Shown here in pieces: positions 9,053-16,197 of a DNA stretch of 33,316 nt. Source of the stretch: Gammaproteobacteria bacterium (GTDB lineage Bacteria > Pseudomonadota > Gammaproteobacteria > Steroidobacterales > Woeseiaceae); contig JAOTUB010000026.1 in NCBI GenBank assembly GCA_029864095.1, forward strand, positions 1 through 33,316, read 5' to 3'. Below the pieces are notes generated by a model. That model was not told where the DNA came from, made no database searches, and saw only the letters and a program-made list of their open reading frames with translations. Both the position numbers and the translations under genes were made by a program. Positions within the stretch are counted from its first letter, which is position 1. Each line of letters starts with the position of its first letter.

Positions 9053-10137
9053 TCGGCAGCCTCGAGAATGCGCCGCAATAGAGTCTCATCGTACTCAGAG
9101 GTAACGGTTGCCTCTCCCAGTCTGTGCAGCAACGCGAAGCGCAGCGTTTTTCGCAGAACCTTTTTATCCATGCCCATTGCGGCGAGCATCTTTTGGGCGC
9201 CAATAGCCGGCGGCCGGCTCGGCAAATCCGCGGCACGGATCAGTCGGCGCAGCCGGCTCAGCTCGACGGACCCGACGCCGCTCAGCTCCGCAGCCATCAG
9301 CATTCCGGCGGCAACAGCCTCGCCGTGCAGCCACTTGCCGTAGCCCTGGCAATGCTCGATTGCGTGCCCGAATGTATGACCGAAGTTCAGGATAGCCCGC
9401 CGACCCGCCTCGCGCTCGTCTGCCGCGACGACCTCGGCCTTGATTTCACATGAGCGTTGCACGGCGTATGCCAACGCATCCGGATCTCTCTCGAGTAAGG
9501 CCGGCATGTTCTGCTCGAGCCAACCAAGAAAGGTCACGTCGGCAATAGCGCCATACTTGATCACTTCGGCCAGGCCAGCCTTCAGTTCGCGGTCGGGCAG
9601 TGTATCCAACGTCGCCGTATCAATCAGCACGACCCTGGGTTGATGAAACGCGCCGATCAGGTTCTTGCCCTGCGGGTGGTTAACGCCGGTCTTACCGCCG
9701 ACTGACGAATCCACCTGCGCGAGCAACGTCGTAGGCACCTGAATGAAAGCAATGCCGCGCATGTAACAAGCGGCCGCGAATCCTGCGATGTCACCAACCA
9801 CGCCACCGCCAAGTGCAATGATCGTCGTATCGCGGTTCGCTTTGCTTGCTACGAGCTTGTCGAACACAGAAGCCGTCGTCTCGATAGTCTTGAACGCTTC
9901 GCCGTCGGGCAGATTGATAGACTCTACGCTGCAGCCGTGAACGTTGACCATGACTTTGTCGAGATACAGTGGCGCCACCGTCTCGTTACTGACCACGAGA
10001 CATTCCGATCCCGCGAGATACGGCTGCAAATCAAAACCACCCCCGAGCAGCCCACGCCCGATGACGATCGGATAACTCCGATCGCCGAGCTCGACGTTGA
10101 TGATTCGGTTCGTGGGCATCCGGATAGAGTACCGCAT
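9049..10137 (-). CDS. aroB: 3-dehydroquinate synthase
   Basis: NAD- and metal-dependent cytosolic enzyme that converts DAHP to 3-dehydroquinate, the second step of the shikimate pathway. Motifs seen are GGGVVGDIAGF (from residue 110), DSSVGGKTGVNH (143-154), the LPDRELKAGLAEVIKYG helix and the metal-binding HTFGHAIEH. The start is uncertain: the ATG at 10137 has GGTGG seven bases upstream and gives 362 residues, as in E. coli. The ATG at 10119 starts nearer the conserved NVELGDRSYPI but has no ribosome-binding site. A longer frame reaching 10227 overlaps aroK and is unlikely. The order aroK-aroB is conserved in Gammaproteobacteria, and the stop overlaps dgt. Confidence 0.95.
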   Translation of the reverse strand: MRYSIRMPTNRIINVELGDRSYPIVIGRGLLGGGFDLQPYLAGSECLVVSNETVAPLYLDKVMVNVHGCSVESINLPDGEAFKTIETTASVFDKLVASKANRDTTIIALGGGVVGDIAGFAAACYMRGIAFIQVPTTLLAQVDSSVGGKTGVNHPQGKNLIGAFHQPRVVLIDTATLDTLPDRELKAGLAEVIKYGAIADVTFLGWLEQNMPALLERDPDALAYAVQRSCEIKAEVVAADEREAGRRAILNFGHTFGHAIEHCQGYGKWLHGEAVAAGMLMAAELSGVGSVELSRLRRLIRAADLPSRPPAIGAQKMLAAMGMDKKVLRKTLRFALLHRLGEATVTSEYDETLLRRILEAAD

Positions 10138-10177
10138 AGGTGCGCCACCGGGTATGCGCGCTCGCTTAACCTCGCCT

Positions 10178-10687
10178 TTACAGCCTTTCGAAAATCTCGT
10201 CAGCGACGGCCCTGACCTTGCGGCCATCGGTCTCGACGATCAGATCGGCAATCTCCCGATACATCGGATCCCGCACACTCATGAGGTCCTCCAGTATCTG
10301 CCGCGGATCGCCGTTTTCGAGCAATGGCCGGCTGCGGCCGCGCTGGGTTCTCGCCAGCTGCTGGTCCACCGTCGTGTGCAGGTAAATCACGCAGCCGCGG
10401 GCGCCGAGGTGGCTGCGATTTTGCGGATCGACGACAGCGCCCCCGCCGGTCGCGAGCACGATGCCCTCGATTTTCGACAGGTCGTCGATTACTTTGGCTT
10501 CTCGCTTGCGAAAGCCTTCTTCGCCTTCCTTCTCGAAAATAAACGGAATGTCGACGCCCGTACGGGACTCGATTTCATCGTCACTATCCATGAAGTTCAG
10601 GTGCAACATTCGCGCAAGCTGTCGCCCGACAGCTGATTTGCCTGCGCCCATCGGGCCGATCAGAAACAGGTTTTGTGGAGGTCTCAT
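10178..10687 (-). CDS. aroK: Shikimate kinase I
   Basis: P-loop kinase of 169 residues that phosphorylates shikimate to shikimate 3-phosphate. Walker A GPMGAGKS is at 11-18 and the shikimate-binding aspartates lie in FMDSDDEIE (D34, D36). The GGG motif (LATGGGAVV) and the LID arginine in [10 protein letters not shown] are intact. Length is typical of AroK. The ATG at 10687 has no clear Shine-Dalgarno sequence, and a copy of the ATATCAGGG motif overlaps the start codon on the plus strand. A terminator separates it from pilQ, so it may have its own promoter in the 123-base gap. Confidence 0.96.
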   Translation of the reverse strand: MRPPQNLFLIGPMGAGKSAVGRQLARMLHLNFMDSDDEIESRTGVDIPFIFEKEGEEGFRKREAKVIDDLSKIEGIVLATGGGAVVDPQNRSHLGARGCVIYLHTTVDQQLARTQRGRSRPLLENGDPRQILEDLMSVRDPMYREIADLIVETDGRKVRAVADEIFERL

Positions 10688-10724
10688 ATCAGGGATAGTT
10701 TACTGTGTGAACTTCTCTGCTGTG

Positions 10725-10759
10725 ATATCAGGGGTAATCAAATGATTTGCCCCCGATAT
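10725..10759. other. Imperfect hairpin with repeated ATATC-GGGG motif between pilQ and aroK
   Basis: ATATC, one mismatch and GGGG (10725-10734) pair with CCCC and GATAT (10750-10759). An inner CAAAT-G-ATTTG lies at 10739-10749. The left half ATATCAGGG is also present as a direct copy at 10686-10694, over the aroK start. The element directly adjoins the terminator at 10762-10787. It could be an operator with repeated half-sites or a structured aroK leader. No known family is recognised. Confidence 0.4.
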
Positions 10760-10761
10760 GA

Positions 10762-10787
10762 GAAAGCCAACCCGGAGGTTGGCTTTC
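10762..10787 (-). terminator. Probable intrinsic terminator after pilQ
   Basis: GAAAGCCAACC, a 4-base loop and GGTTGGCTTTC make a perfect 11-bp stem 23 bases beyond the pilQ stop. On the minus strand the stem ends in CTTTC followed by TCATAT, a weak T-rich tail. The perfect stem and position support a terminator for the pilMNOPQ operon; read-through into aroK is possible because the tail is poor. Confidence 0.7.
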
Positions 10788-10810
10788 GTCACAATGTTGC
10801 TGGCAAAAGC

Positions 10811-13003
10811 TTAATAGATGCTCGAGCCTTCCTCAAGAATTCTAGGTGTTACGAATATCAGCAGCTCCGCCTTGTTGTCGACGCGGGTCTTGCTTCTGAA
10901 CATCGCACCAAGGAAAGGAATGTCGCCGAGGAACGGTACTTTGTTGATAGTCTCACGACGCTCTGTCTCGTAAATACCGCCCAAAACGATGGTCTGTCCG
11001 TCCGAGACAAGTACCTGAGTCTCTATTGCACGGGTGTCTATGCTCGGTACCGTGCCGCCGAGGCCACCCGTCGAAATGATGTCGCCGACGTTGTCTTTGT
11101 GAACCATGAGATCCATGATGATGTTGTTATCCGGGGTAATCTGTGGCGTAACAGTCAGACTCAGCACAGCCTTCTTGAACTGAATTGTCGTCGCGCCTGA
11201 AGAGGCAGACTGCTGATACGGAATTTCCACACCCTGTTCGATGCGCGCTTCCTTCTGGTTTGCGGTAATCACCCGTGGCGTTGATACGATCTCACCGCGG
11301 CCCTCGGCCTCAAGAGCGGTGAGTTCAAGGTCGACGAGATATTCACTCTCCAGCACGGCGAGCGCGAAACGTCCTGCCGCATCGGCAATTGGAACGTTGA
11401 CATTATAGCGATTGCCAAGCTGCGGCAGCTCAATCGGGAAGATCGTGCCGTTCGCAGGATCCGCAAGATTGTCGAGCACCGAATTGACCATAGTATCGGT
11501 GCCGGTACCAGAGCCGGAAATAACGGTAACGCCGTCGGTGCTGTTTTCGTCATACGCTGTCACGCCAAGGCGAATACCAAGATCGCGGCTGAAGTCATCA
11601 TTCACAACCACGATGCGCGATTCGATGAGTACCTGCTTGATCGGGATATCGAGCGTAGTCACCAGGCGACGAATATTTTGCAGGCGCTCGGCCGTGTCTT
11701 GGACAAGCAGCGTATTGGTGCGGTCGTCGACCGCTATGCTGCCGCGATCCGACAATAGCGAGTTAGCGGCACCGCCGCCGCCACTGATAAGATTGGAGAG
11801 ATCGGTCGCCTTCGCATAGTTAACTTGCAGAAACTCCGAATAAAGTGGTTCGAGTTCGCTAATAGCCTGCTTGGCCTCGAGGTCAGCCGTTTCGCGTGCA
11901 GCAATTTCTTCAGCAGGCGCTACGATAATGACGTTGCCATTCTGGCGCATGTCCAGACCCTTCGTCGTCATGACGATATCAAGAGCCTGATCCCAGGGTA
12001 CGTTTCTAAGGCGAAGCGTCACGTTACCCTGCACCGTATCGGAGACAACAATGTTGCGACCTGATGTCTCCGCAAGCAGCTGCAAAACAGCGCGCGTTTC
12101 AATGTCCTGGAAATTCAGCGTCAGGCGCTGACCTTCATATTCTTTGGTCTCCGAGAACAGGTTCGAACCTTCCTCGGTTTCAGCCGCGACCGGGTTGACC
12201 TCGATCGTGAATTCATTGTCCGACTGGTAGGCAAGCTGCTCATACTTGCCATCCGCCGATATTACGATGCGCGTATCCAGATTTGTACGCAGCGTGTCCA
12301 CGGTCGTGACCGGCGTCGCGAAGTCCATGACATCGAGACGACGCATCAGCTCGGCCGGGAGACCCGTATCCTTGAAAATAGCGACGACGCGGCCGCCTTC
12401 CTGGCGGATGTCAACCGGGGTTGACGGGTCTGACAGGTTCACTATCACGCGACCGCCGCCGTCTCGAGTGCGTCGGAAATCGACGCTGGTGATGGAGCGA
12501 GCGCTGCTGCCCGCACTGGCATACGACGGTTGCGACGGTACGTTGCTGGCGAACTGGGTGGTTCCTGCACTGTAATCGTCACCGGTGCCGAGAGTGATTG
12601 TCACGGTATTGCCGCTCGCGCGCGTCTCGTACGCGACCATCGAGTCCAGATTCAGGACAACGCGCGTCCGGCCGTTGGCCTCTGCCGTCAGAACCGTATC
12701 AAGCGGACCAATATTGACGTCACGGCGGCGCGATGTAAGCCCAAGTGTCGTATTGGGCAGGTCGAGCGCAATTCGCGCCGGATCGTCGATCGTGAAAGCG
12801 AGTGGCTCGGGGGCCGTCCCACTCATGATCAACTTCAGCTCCACCCGCTGTCCGGGCAGGCTCTGGACCTGAATGTCCTGCAACCGGTTACCTTCCTGTG
12901 CGTTTGCAGAGAATCCCGCAAACAACAGGAAAGTAACCTGTGCCAACGCGGTCAGCTTCAGCACTAAGCTACGTCCGACCGACTGTTTGATTTTGAGCAT
13001 CAT
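10811..13003 (-). CDS. pilQ: Type IV pilus secretin PilQ
   Basis: Outer-membrane secretin of about 730 residues through which the type IV pilus passes. A signal peptide (hydrophobic 13-33) ends near ANAQ. Two AMIN domains follow (about 40-140 and 165-270), probably for peptidoglycan binding. Then come an STN/N0 domain (NFQDIETRAVLQLLAETSG), an N1 secretin domain (FLQVNYAKATDL) and the secretin barrel ending ELLIFVTPRILE. Start: the ATG at 13003 (MMLKIKQS) has GGGAG eight bases upstream; an ATG at 13024 adds seven residues without such a site. It is the last gene of pilMNOPQ, 28 bases after pilP, and is followed by a terminator. Confidence 0.95.
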   Translation of the reverse strand: MMLKIKQSVGRSLVLKLTALAQVTFLLFAGFSANAQEGNRLQDIQVQSLPGQRVELKLIMSGTAPEPLAFTIDDPARIALDLPNTTLGLTSRRRDVNIGPLDTVLTAEANGRTRVVLNLDSMVAYETRASGNTVTITLGTGDDYSAGTTQFASNVPSQPSYASAGSSARSITSVDFRRTRDGGGRVIVNLSDPSTPVDIRQEGGRVVAIFKDTGLPAELMRRLDVMDFATPVTTVDTLRTNLDTRIVISADGKYEQLAYQSDNEFTIEVNPVAAETEEGSNLFSETKEYEGQRLTLNFQDIETRAVLQLLAETSGRNIVVSDTVQGNVTLRLRNVPWDQALDIVMTTKGLDMRQNGNVIIVAPAEEIAARETADLEAKQAISELEPLYSEFLQVNYAKATDLSNLISGGGGAANSLLSDRGSIAVDDRTNTLLVQDTAERLQNIRRLVTTLDIPIKQVLIESRIVVVNDDFSRDLGIRLGVTAYDENSTDGVTVISGSGTGTDTMVNSVLDNLADPANGTIFPIELPQLGNRYNVNVPIADAAGRFALAVLESEYLVDLELTALEAEGRGEIVSTPRVITANQKEARIEQGVEIPYQQSASSGATTIQFKKAVLSLTVTPQITPDNNIIMDLMVHKDNVGDIISTGGLGGTVPSIDTRAIETQVLVSDGQTIVLGGIYETERRETINKVPFLGDIPFLGAMFRSKTRVDNKAELLIFVTPRILEEGSSIY

Positions 13004-13031
13004 TCCAATTACTCCCAGTTCCATTCAGGCA

Positions 13032-13580
13032 TCAGTCCGAGAGACTTATGGCGGCATCTCTTTCGATGTAACCGCCGATCCCGTCAGAAATAATTTCTAC
13101 GATTTCGATTTCAGATTCATTGATGTCATCAATTCGTCCGTCGTTTTGTCCGACATAATTGCCGGGCACGACGCGGTGAATCAGGCCGTCAGCTGTTTGT
13201 AGCAAGCCGTACATCGTTTCCCCGATATACAGTGTTCCAACCATCCTCAAGGTGTCGAGGGGGAAGCTCTCGAGGAACTCTCGACTCCGCTCCTGATCAG
13301 GCCGAATGCCACCGCCAGCACCAGACGTTGTCGCCTGTGGCGTATCGGGCACGAATGGCGAGCGTATACCTTCCGCATCAGCGACGTAGGTAAAGACCTC
13401 GTACGGCGTGATCTCCGGCAGTGGCTCGATGCGCCCGCCTGGACGTGCCTTGACCTCATTTACATACTGATCAAGATCATCCATGTCACCGCCGCATGCG
13501 GCCAGCCCGAGCAAAGCCGTTGCCAATAACAGCCCGTGAGTCAGGCAATTTCGGATTTTGAGAGCAGTCTGCGTCATCAT
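13032..13580 (-). CDS. pilP: Type IV pilus inner-membrane lipoprotein PilP
   Basis: Lipoprotein of 182 residues linking the PilN/PilO inner-membrane complex to the N0 domain of PilQ. The signal LLLATALLGLAAC carries a lipobox with the lipidated cysteine at C29. A disordered Gly/Pro-rich linker (about 75-105) is followed by the C-terminal beta-domain (LRMVGTLYIGETMYGLLQTADGLIHRV) that contacts PilQ in studied systems. Two adjacent ATGs exist: the first (13580) overlaps the pilO TGA, the second (13577) sits seven bases after a perfect AGGAGG and may be the true start, giving one residue less. Confidence 0.94.
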   Translation of the reverse strand: MMTQTALKIRNCLTHGLLLATALLGLAACGGDMDDLDQYVNEVKARPGGRIEPLPEITPYEVFTYVADAEGIRSPFVPDTPQATTSGAGGGIRPDQERSREFLESFPLDTLRMVGTLYIGETMYGLLQTADGLIHRVVPGNYVGQNDGRIDDINESEIEIVEIISDGIGGYIERDAAISLSD

Positions 13581-14176
13581 TCTGCCTCCTCATCCATGTA
13601 GCGATAGGTCTTTGCCGTCACTTCTATGCTCAAGCGGTCGAAAGACTCAGCGCCTTCCGGCGTAATGTTTATGTCGTGCAGCGTAACGATACGCGGCAGC
13701 GCAGCTACGCCGCTGACGAAATTCGCGATCTCATGATAGCCGCCGGACAGACGTATTTTAATCGGCTTCTCGGCATAAAAGTCCCGCGGGATCTCGGGCT
13801 GCGGCTGAAACAGCTTTTCCTGCAGGCCCGATGCCAGTCCCGTCTGCGAAATATCGACGATCAGGCTTGGAATCTCGGTCTCGCCGGGAAGCTGCCTTAG
13901 CATTGTGCCAAATGACTGTTCAATCTGGGCAAGCTGCGCCTTGTATGCATCATAATTCGCCGCTTTGCGCTGTTTGTTCTCGAATGTGACACGCAGTGTC
14001 TGCTCATCATCCTGCGCGCGCTGCAATTGCGGCGCTTTGTCCTTCACGATCGTGAAGTAAACCCCGAGACCCAGCACGACGATAAATGCAGCGACGATGA
14101 CGGCAGCGCGAAACGCAAGTGGCCAGCGACCAACGTCATTGATGTCAAGGCTTTTTAGCTCTTCAACAACGTTCAT
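13577..14176 (-). CDS. pilO: Type IV pilus inner-membrane protein PilO
   Basis: Bitopic inner-membrane protein of 199 residues. It has a short cytoplasmic N-terminus, one transmembrane helix (about 21-43), a periplasmic coiled-coil (about 50-85) and a ferredoxin-like domain (SQTGLASGLQEKLFQPQPEIPRDFY onwards). It forms heterodimers with PilN and aligns the secretin with the motor complex in characterised systems. It overlaps pilN and pilP by four bases each (ATGA), so expression is tightly coupled. Confidence 0.94.
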   Translation of the reverse strand: MNVVEELKSLDINDVGRWPLAFRAAVIVAAFIVVLGLGVYFTIVKDKAPQLQRAQDDEQTLRVTFENKQRKAANYDAYKAQLAQIEQSFGTMLRQLPGETEIPSLIVDISQTGLASGLQEKLFQPQPEIPRDFYAEKPIKIRLSGGYHEIANFVSGVAALPRIVTLHDINITPEGAESFDRLSIEVTAKTYRYMDEEAE

Positions 14177-14742
14177 TGCATCATCTCCATATCATCCTCG
14201 CCTGTGCGTTCCTGCTTCAGGAACACGACGAACTCGGCCTGACGTGACGCGCCCGACTGCGTCGTCTCAACACGATCAACCTCGGGATCGCCCATCCACT
14301 CCGAGGCGTCGATTTGTCGCATTAGTGCGGACACGCGCGTGCTCGACTGCGCGATTCCGCGAACTTCGACTCGCATGCCTTGCTGCTTCATACCCGTGAG
14401 ATATACGCCCTCTGGTAATTGTCGCGCGACCTCATCAAACAGATGAACGATCTCCGGACGGCTCTTCTGCAATTGCTCGATAATCTCCATGCGCGCCAGC
14501 AAACGCTCTTTCTGTCGCTCGAGACCATCGATTTCCGTAATACTCTTTTGCAATTCGGCGATCTCGTTGGTCAAGCGCTGATTGCGATCTTCCTGATTCG
14601 AGATCATCTGCGCGTAAGCAAACATTATGAGTAGAACACCGGCGATAGCTACGACAACACCGCCGGCCATCGCAACACCGAAGTCGCGTTGACGCTTTTT
14701 GCGTTCTTCCTCGCGCCAGGGGAGTAGATTAATACGTGGCAT
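14173..14742 (-). CDS. pilN: Type IV pilus inner-membrane protein PilN
   Basis: Bitopic protein of 189 residues. The N-terminal INLLPWR motif (4-10) is the conserved peptide that docks into PilM. A charged stretch, one transmembrane helix (22-46), a coiled-coil (50-90) and a periplasmic domain follow. The ATG lies one base after the pilM stop; AAGGAG is 11 bases upstream. The stop overlaps the pilO ATG. Confidence 0.95.
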   Translation of the reverse strand: MPRINLLPWREEERKKRQRDFGVAMAGGVVVAIAGVLLIMFAYAQMISNQEDRNQRLTNEIAELQKSITEIDGLERQKERLLARMEIIEQLQKSRPEIVHLFDEVARQLPEGVYLTGMKQQGMRVEVRGIAQSSTRVSALMRQIDASEWMGDPEVDRVETTQSGASRQAEFVVFLKQERTGEDDMEMMQ

Positions 14743-14743
14743 A

Positions 14744-15805
14744 TTAGTCGAAGCTCCTTAGTGCAAGGCCACATGCAGTCAGTAATGCTGTCGCATCTTT
14801 GTGCACGCCTTGTGATTTGGCTTTAGACGAAATTTTCATCTGGCCAAGCGGATCGCCGATTTCCGTCGGAATACCTACGCGACTGGAAATGACATCGGCA
14901 ATCCCCGGAATATTGGCACAGCCGCCGCAGACCAGAATCATATCCGGCTGTTCACGACCGCCGCCCGACGCCAGATAAAATTGCAATGAACGACTAACCT
15001 GCTGGGTCATGTCATCGATAAACGGCTCGAGAACCTCCGGCTGGTAGTTGCTGGGCAAGCCGCCTTGCTTTTTGGCCCGGCCGGCATCTTCCATCGACAA
15101 ACCGTAAGTACGCATGATTTCTTCGGTGAGTTGTTGGCCACCAAAGTTGAAATCACGCGTGTAAACGACCCTGAGGTCCTTGAGCACACTGAACGTCGTG
15201 CTACTGGCGCCAATGTCGACGACCGCAACAGATTGTCCCATGCCACCGTCGGGAATCTGGTGGCTGAGCAACTGACATGCATTCTCGAGCGCGAACGCTT
15301 CGACATCGACGACGTGTGTCACCAGTCCCGCTGCGTTAACAGCTGCCTGTCGCTGCTCGACGTTGTCCGTACGTGTTGCAACGAGCAGCACGTCCATCAA
15401 CTCGGGGTCCTTCTCGTTCGGGCCGACGATTTCGTAGTCGAAGCTGACCTCTTCCATCGGGAACGGAATGTACTGGTCAGCCTGAATCTCGACCTGGCCT
15501 TCGAGATCTCTCTCCGAGAGGCTCGACGGCATCTGAATGACCTTGGTGATGGCCGCATCGCCGCTGATAGCTACCGCGACGTCTGTCGCTTTTGCACCAG
15601 CGCGCTTGGCAGCGCGGCGTATAGCTTCACCGACGGCCTTGGCATCGACAATCGCCTTTTCGCTGACCGAGCTCGGTGGTGTGGGTTCTGCTGAGTACGA
15701 CTCGACACGGTAGCGCTTTCCGCTCTGCGACAGCTCTATGAGCTTCACCGACGATGTCGTGATATCGAGGCCCAACAGTGGTTGAGTTTTTTTCCGGAAA
15801 AGCAC
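14744..15805 (-). CDS. pilM: Type IV pilus actin-like ATPase PilM
   Basis: Cytoplasmic actin/FtsA-like protein of 353 residues that binds ATP and the PilN N-terminus, connecting the alignment complex to the pilus motors. Phosphate-1 motif GLDITTSSVKLIEL (12-25), phosphate-2 motif VVDIGASSTTFSVL (195-208) and an adenosine motif LVCGGCANIPGI near residue 300 are visible. The start is GTG at 15805 with AAGGA seven bases upstream. It is the first gene of pilMNOPQ, divergent from ponA as in many Gammaproteobacteria. Confidence 0.95.
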   Translation of the reverse strand: MLFRKKTQPLLGLDITTSSVKLIELSQSGKRYRVESYSAEPTPPSSVSEKAIVDAKAVGEAIRRAAKRAGAKATDVAVAISGDAAITKVIQMPSSLSERDLEGQVEIQADQYIPFPMEEVSFDYEIVGPNEKDPELMDVLLVATRTDNVEQRQAAVNAAGLVTHVVDVEAFALENACQLLSHQIPDGGMGQSVAVVDIGASSTTFSVLKDLRVVYTRDFNFGGQQLTEEIMRTYGLSMEDAGRAKKQGGLPSNYQPEVLEPFIDDMTQQVSRSLQFYLASGGGREQPDMILVCGGCANIPGIADVISSRVGIPTEIGDPLGQMKISSKAKSQGVHKDATALLTACGLALRSFD

Positions 15806-15900
15806 GTATTTTTCCTTCTAGGTCGGTAAGTTGCGAGCCAAATGTAGTCTAGGCCTCAGCAAATCGATTTAACTATATATCAACAAAATGTTAAATAAAA

Positions 15901-15916
15901 CGTGACTTTGTTCACG
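15901..15916. promoter_or_regulatory. CRP/Vfr-like palindrome upstream of pilM
   Basis: CGTGA-N6-TCACG matches the core GTGA-N6-TCAC of CRP and Vfr binding sites (consensus TGTGA-N6-TCACA), differing only in the outermost base pair. It sits 96 bases upstream of the pilM GTG and about 280 bases upstream of ponA, next to the AT-rich stretch. Vfr controls pilus genes in Pseudomonas, which makes the position plausible; binding is inference. Confidence 0.45.
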
Positions 15917-16015
15917 ATCCAGGGATCCGTATGGTATGCCGGCCGCCGGGCTGATTCCGTGAACTGGTCGTCGGCCCCAACGTACGAGCAGACCACACCC
16001 CGTTTTGGGCCCATA

Positions 16016-16043
16016 TTGCGGCCCTCGGCTTACTTGCTATGAT
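16016..16043 (+). promoter_or_regulatory. Candidate sigma-70 promoter of ponA
   Basis: TTGCGG (16016-16021), a 16-base spacer and TATGAT (16038-16043) preceded by TG, an extended -10. Transcription would begin near 16050, leaving a leader of about 148 bases that includes the palindrome at 16063-16085. Confidence 0.5.
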
Positions 16044-16062
16044 CTGCCTTCTGCGCCTTGGG

Positions 16063-16085
16063 ATCACGGGCCATATGCCCGTGAT
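16063..16085. promoter_or_regulatory. Perfect 9-bp-arm palindrome in the ponA leader
   Basis: ATCACGGGC and GCCCGTGAT are exact reverse complements around a 5-base centre CATAT. The element begins about 13 bases after the predicted ponA transcription start. It could be a repressor operator or an RNA hairpin. No T-run follows, so it is not a terminator. I do not recognise the regulator. Confidence 0.5.
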
Positions 16086-16197
16086 ATGCCACAATTCCTG
16101 CACCAAACGGACACCACAGTACTAATTAATAGCCAGGGCAGACGCTGCAGCTGACGCAGTGTTTGCCCCTTAAGCGTCGGAAATACCGCCAGCGACT

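Larger units (their letters stand above)
15806..16197. other. pilM-ponA divergent control region
   Basis: A 392-base intergenic region. The pilM-proximal part (about 15860-15900) is strongly AT-rich, unlike the rest of the window, and is the likely place for the pilM promoter; no strong -35/-10 pair stands out. A CRP-like site (15901-15916), a ponA promoter candidate (16016-16043) and a palindrome (16063-16085) lie further right. Bases 16086-16197 would be a leader of about 110 bases before ponA, with no obvious RNA family. Confidence 0.6.

Noticed and set aside
15825..15840. Sigma-54-like sequence on the minus strand upstream of pilM (TGGCTCG-N4-TTAC).
   Set aside because: The essential GC of the -12 element is replaced by AC, so it is a poor sigma-54 promoter, and pilM operons are not usually sigma-54 dependent.
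15912..16106. A 64-codon open frame on the minus strand between pilM and ponA.
   Set aside because: Low-complexity, arginine-rich composition, no ribosome-binding site, and it overlaps the ponA promoter candidate and palindrome.
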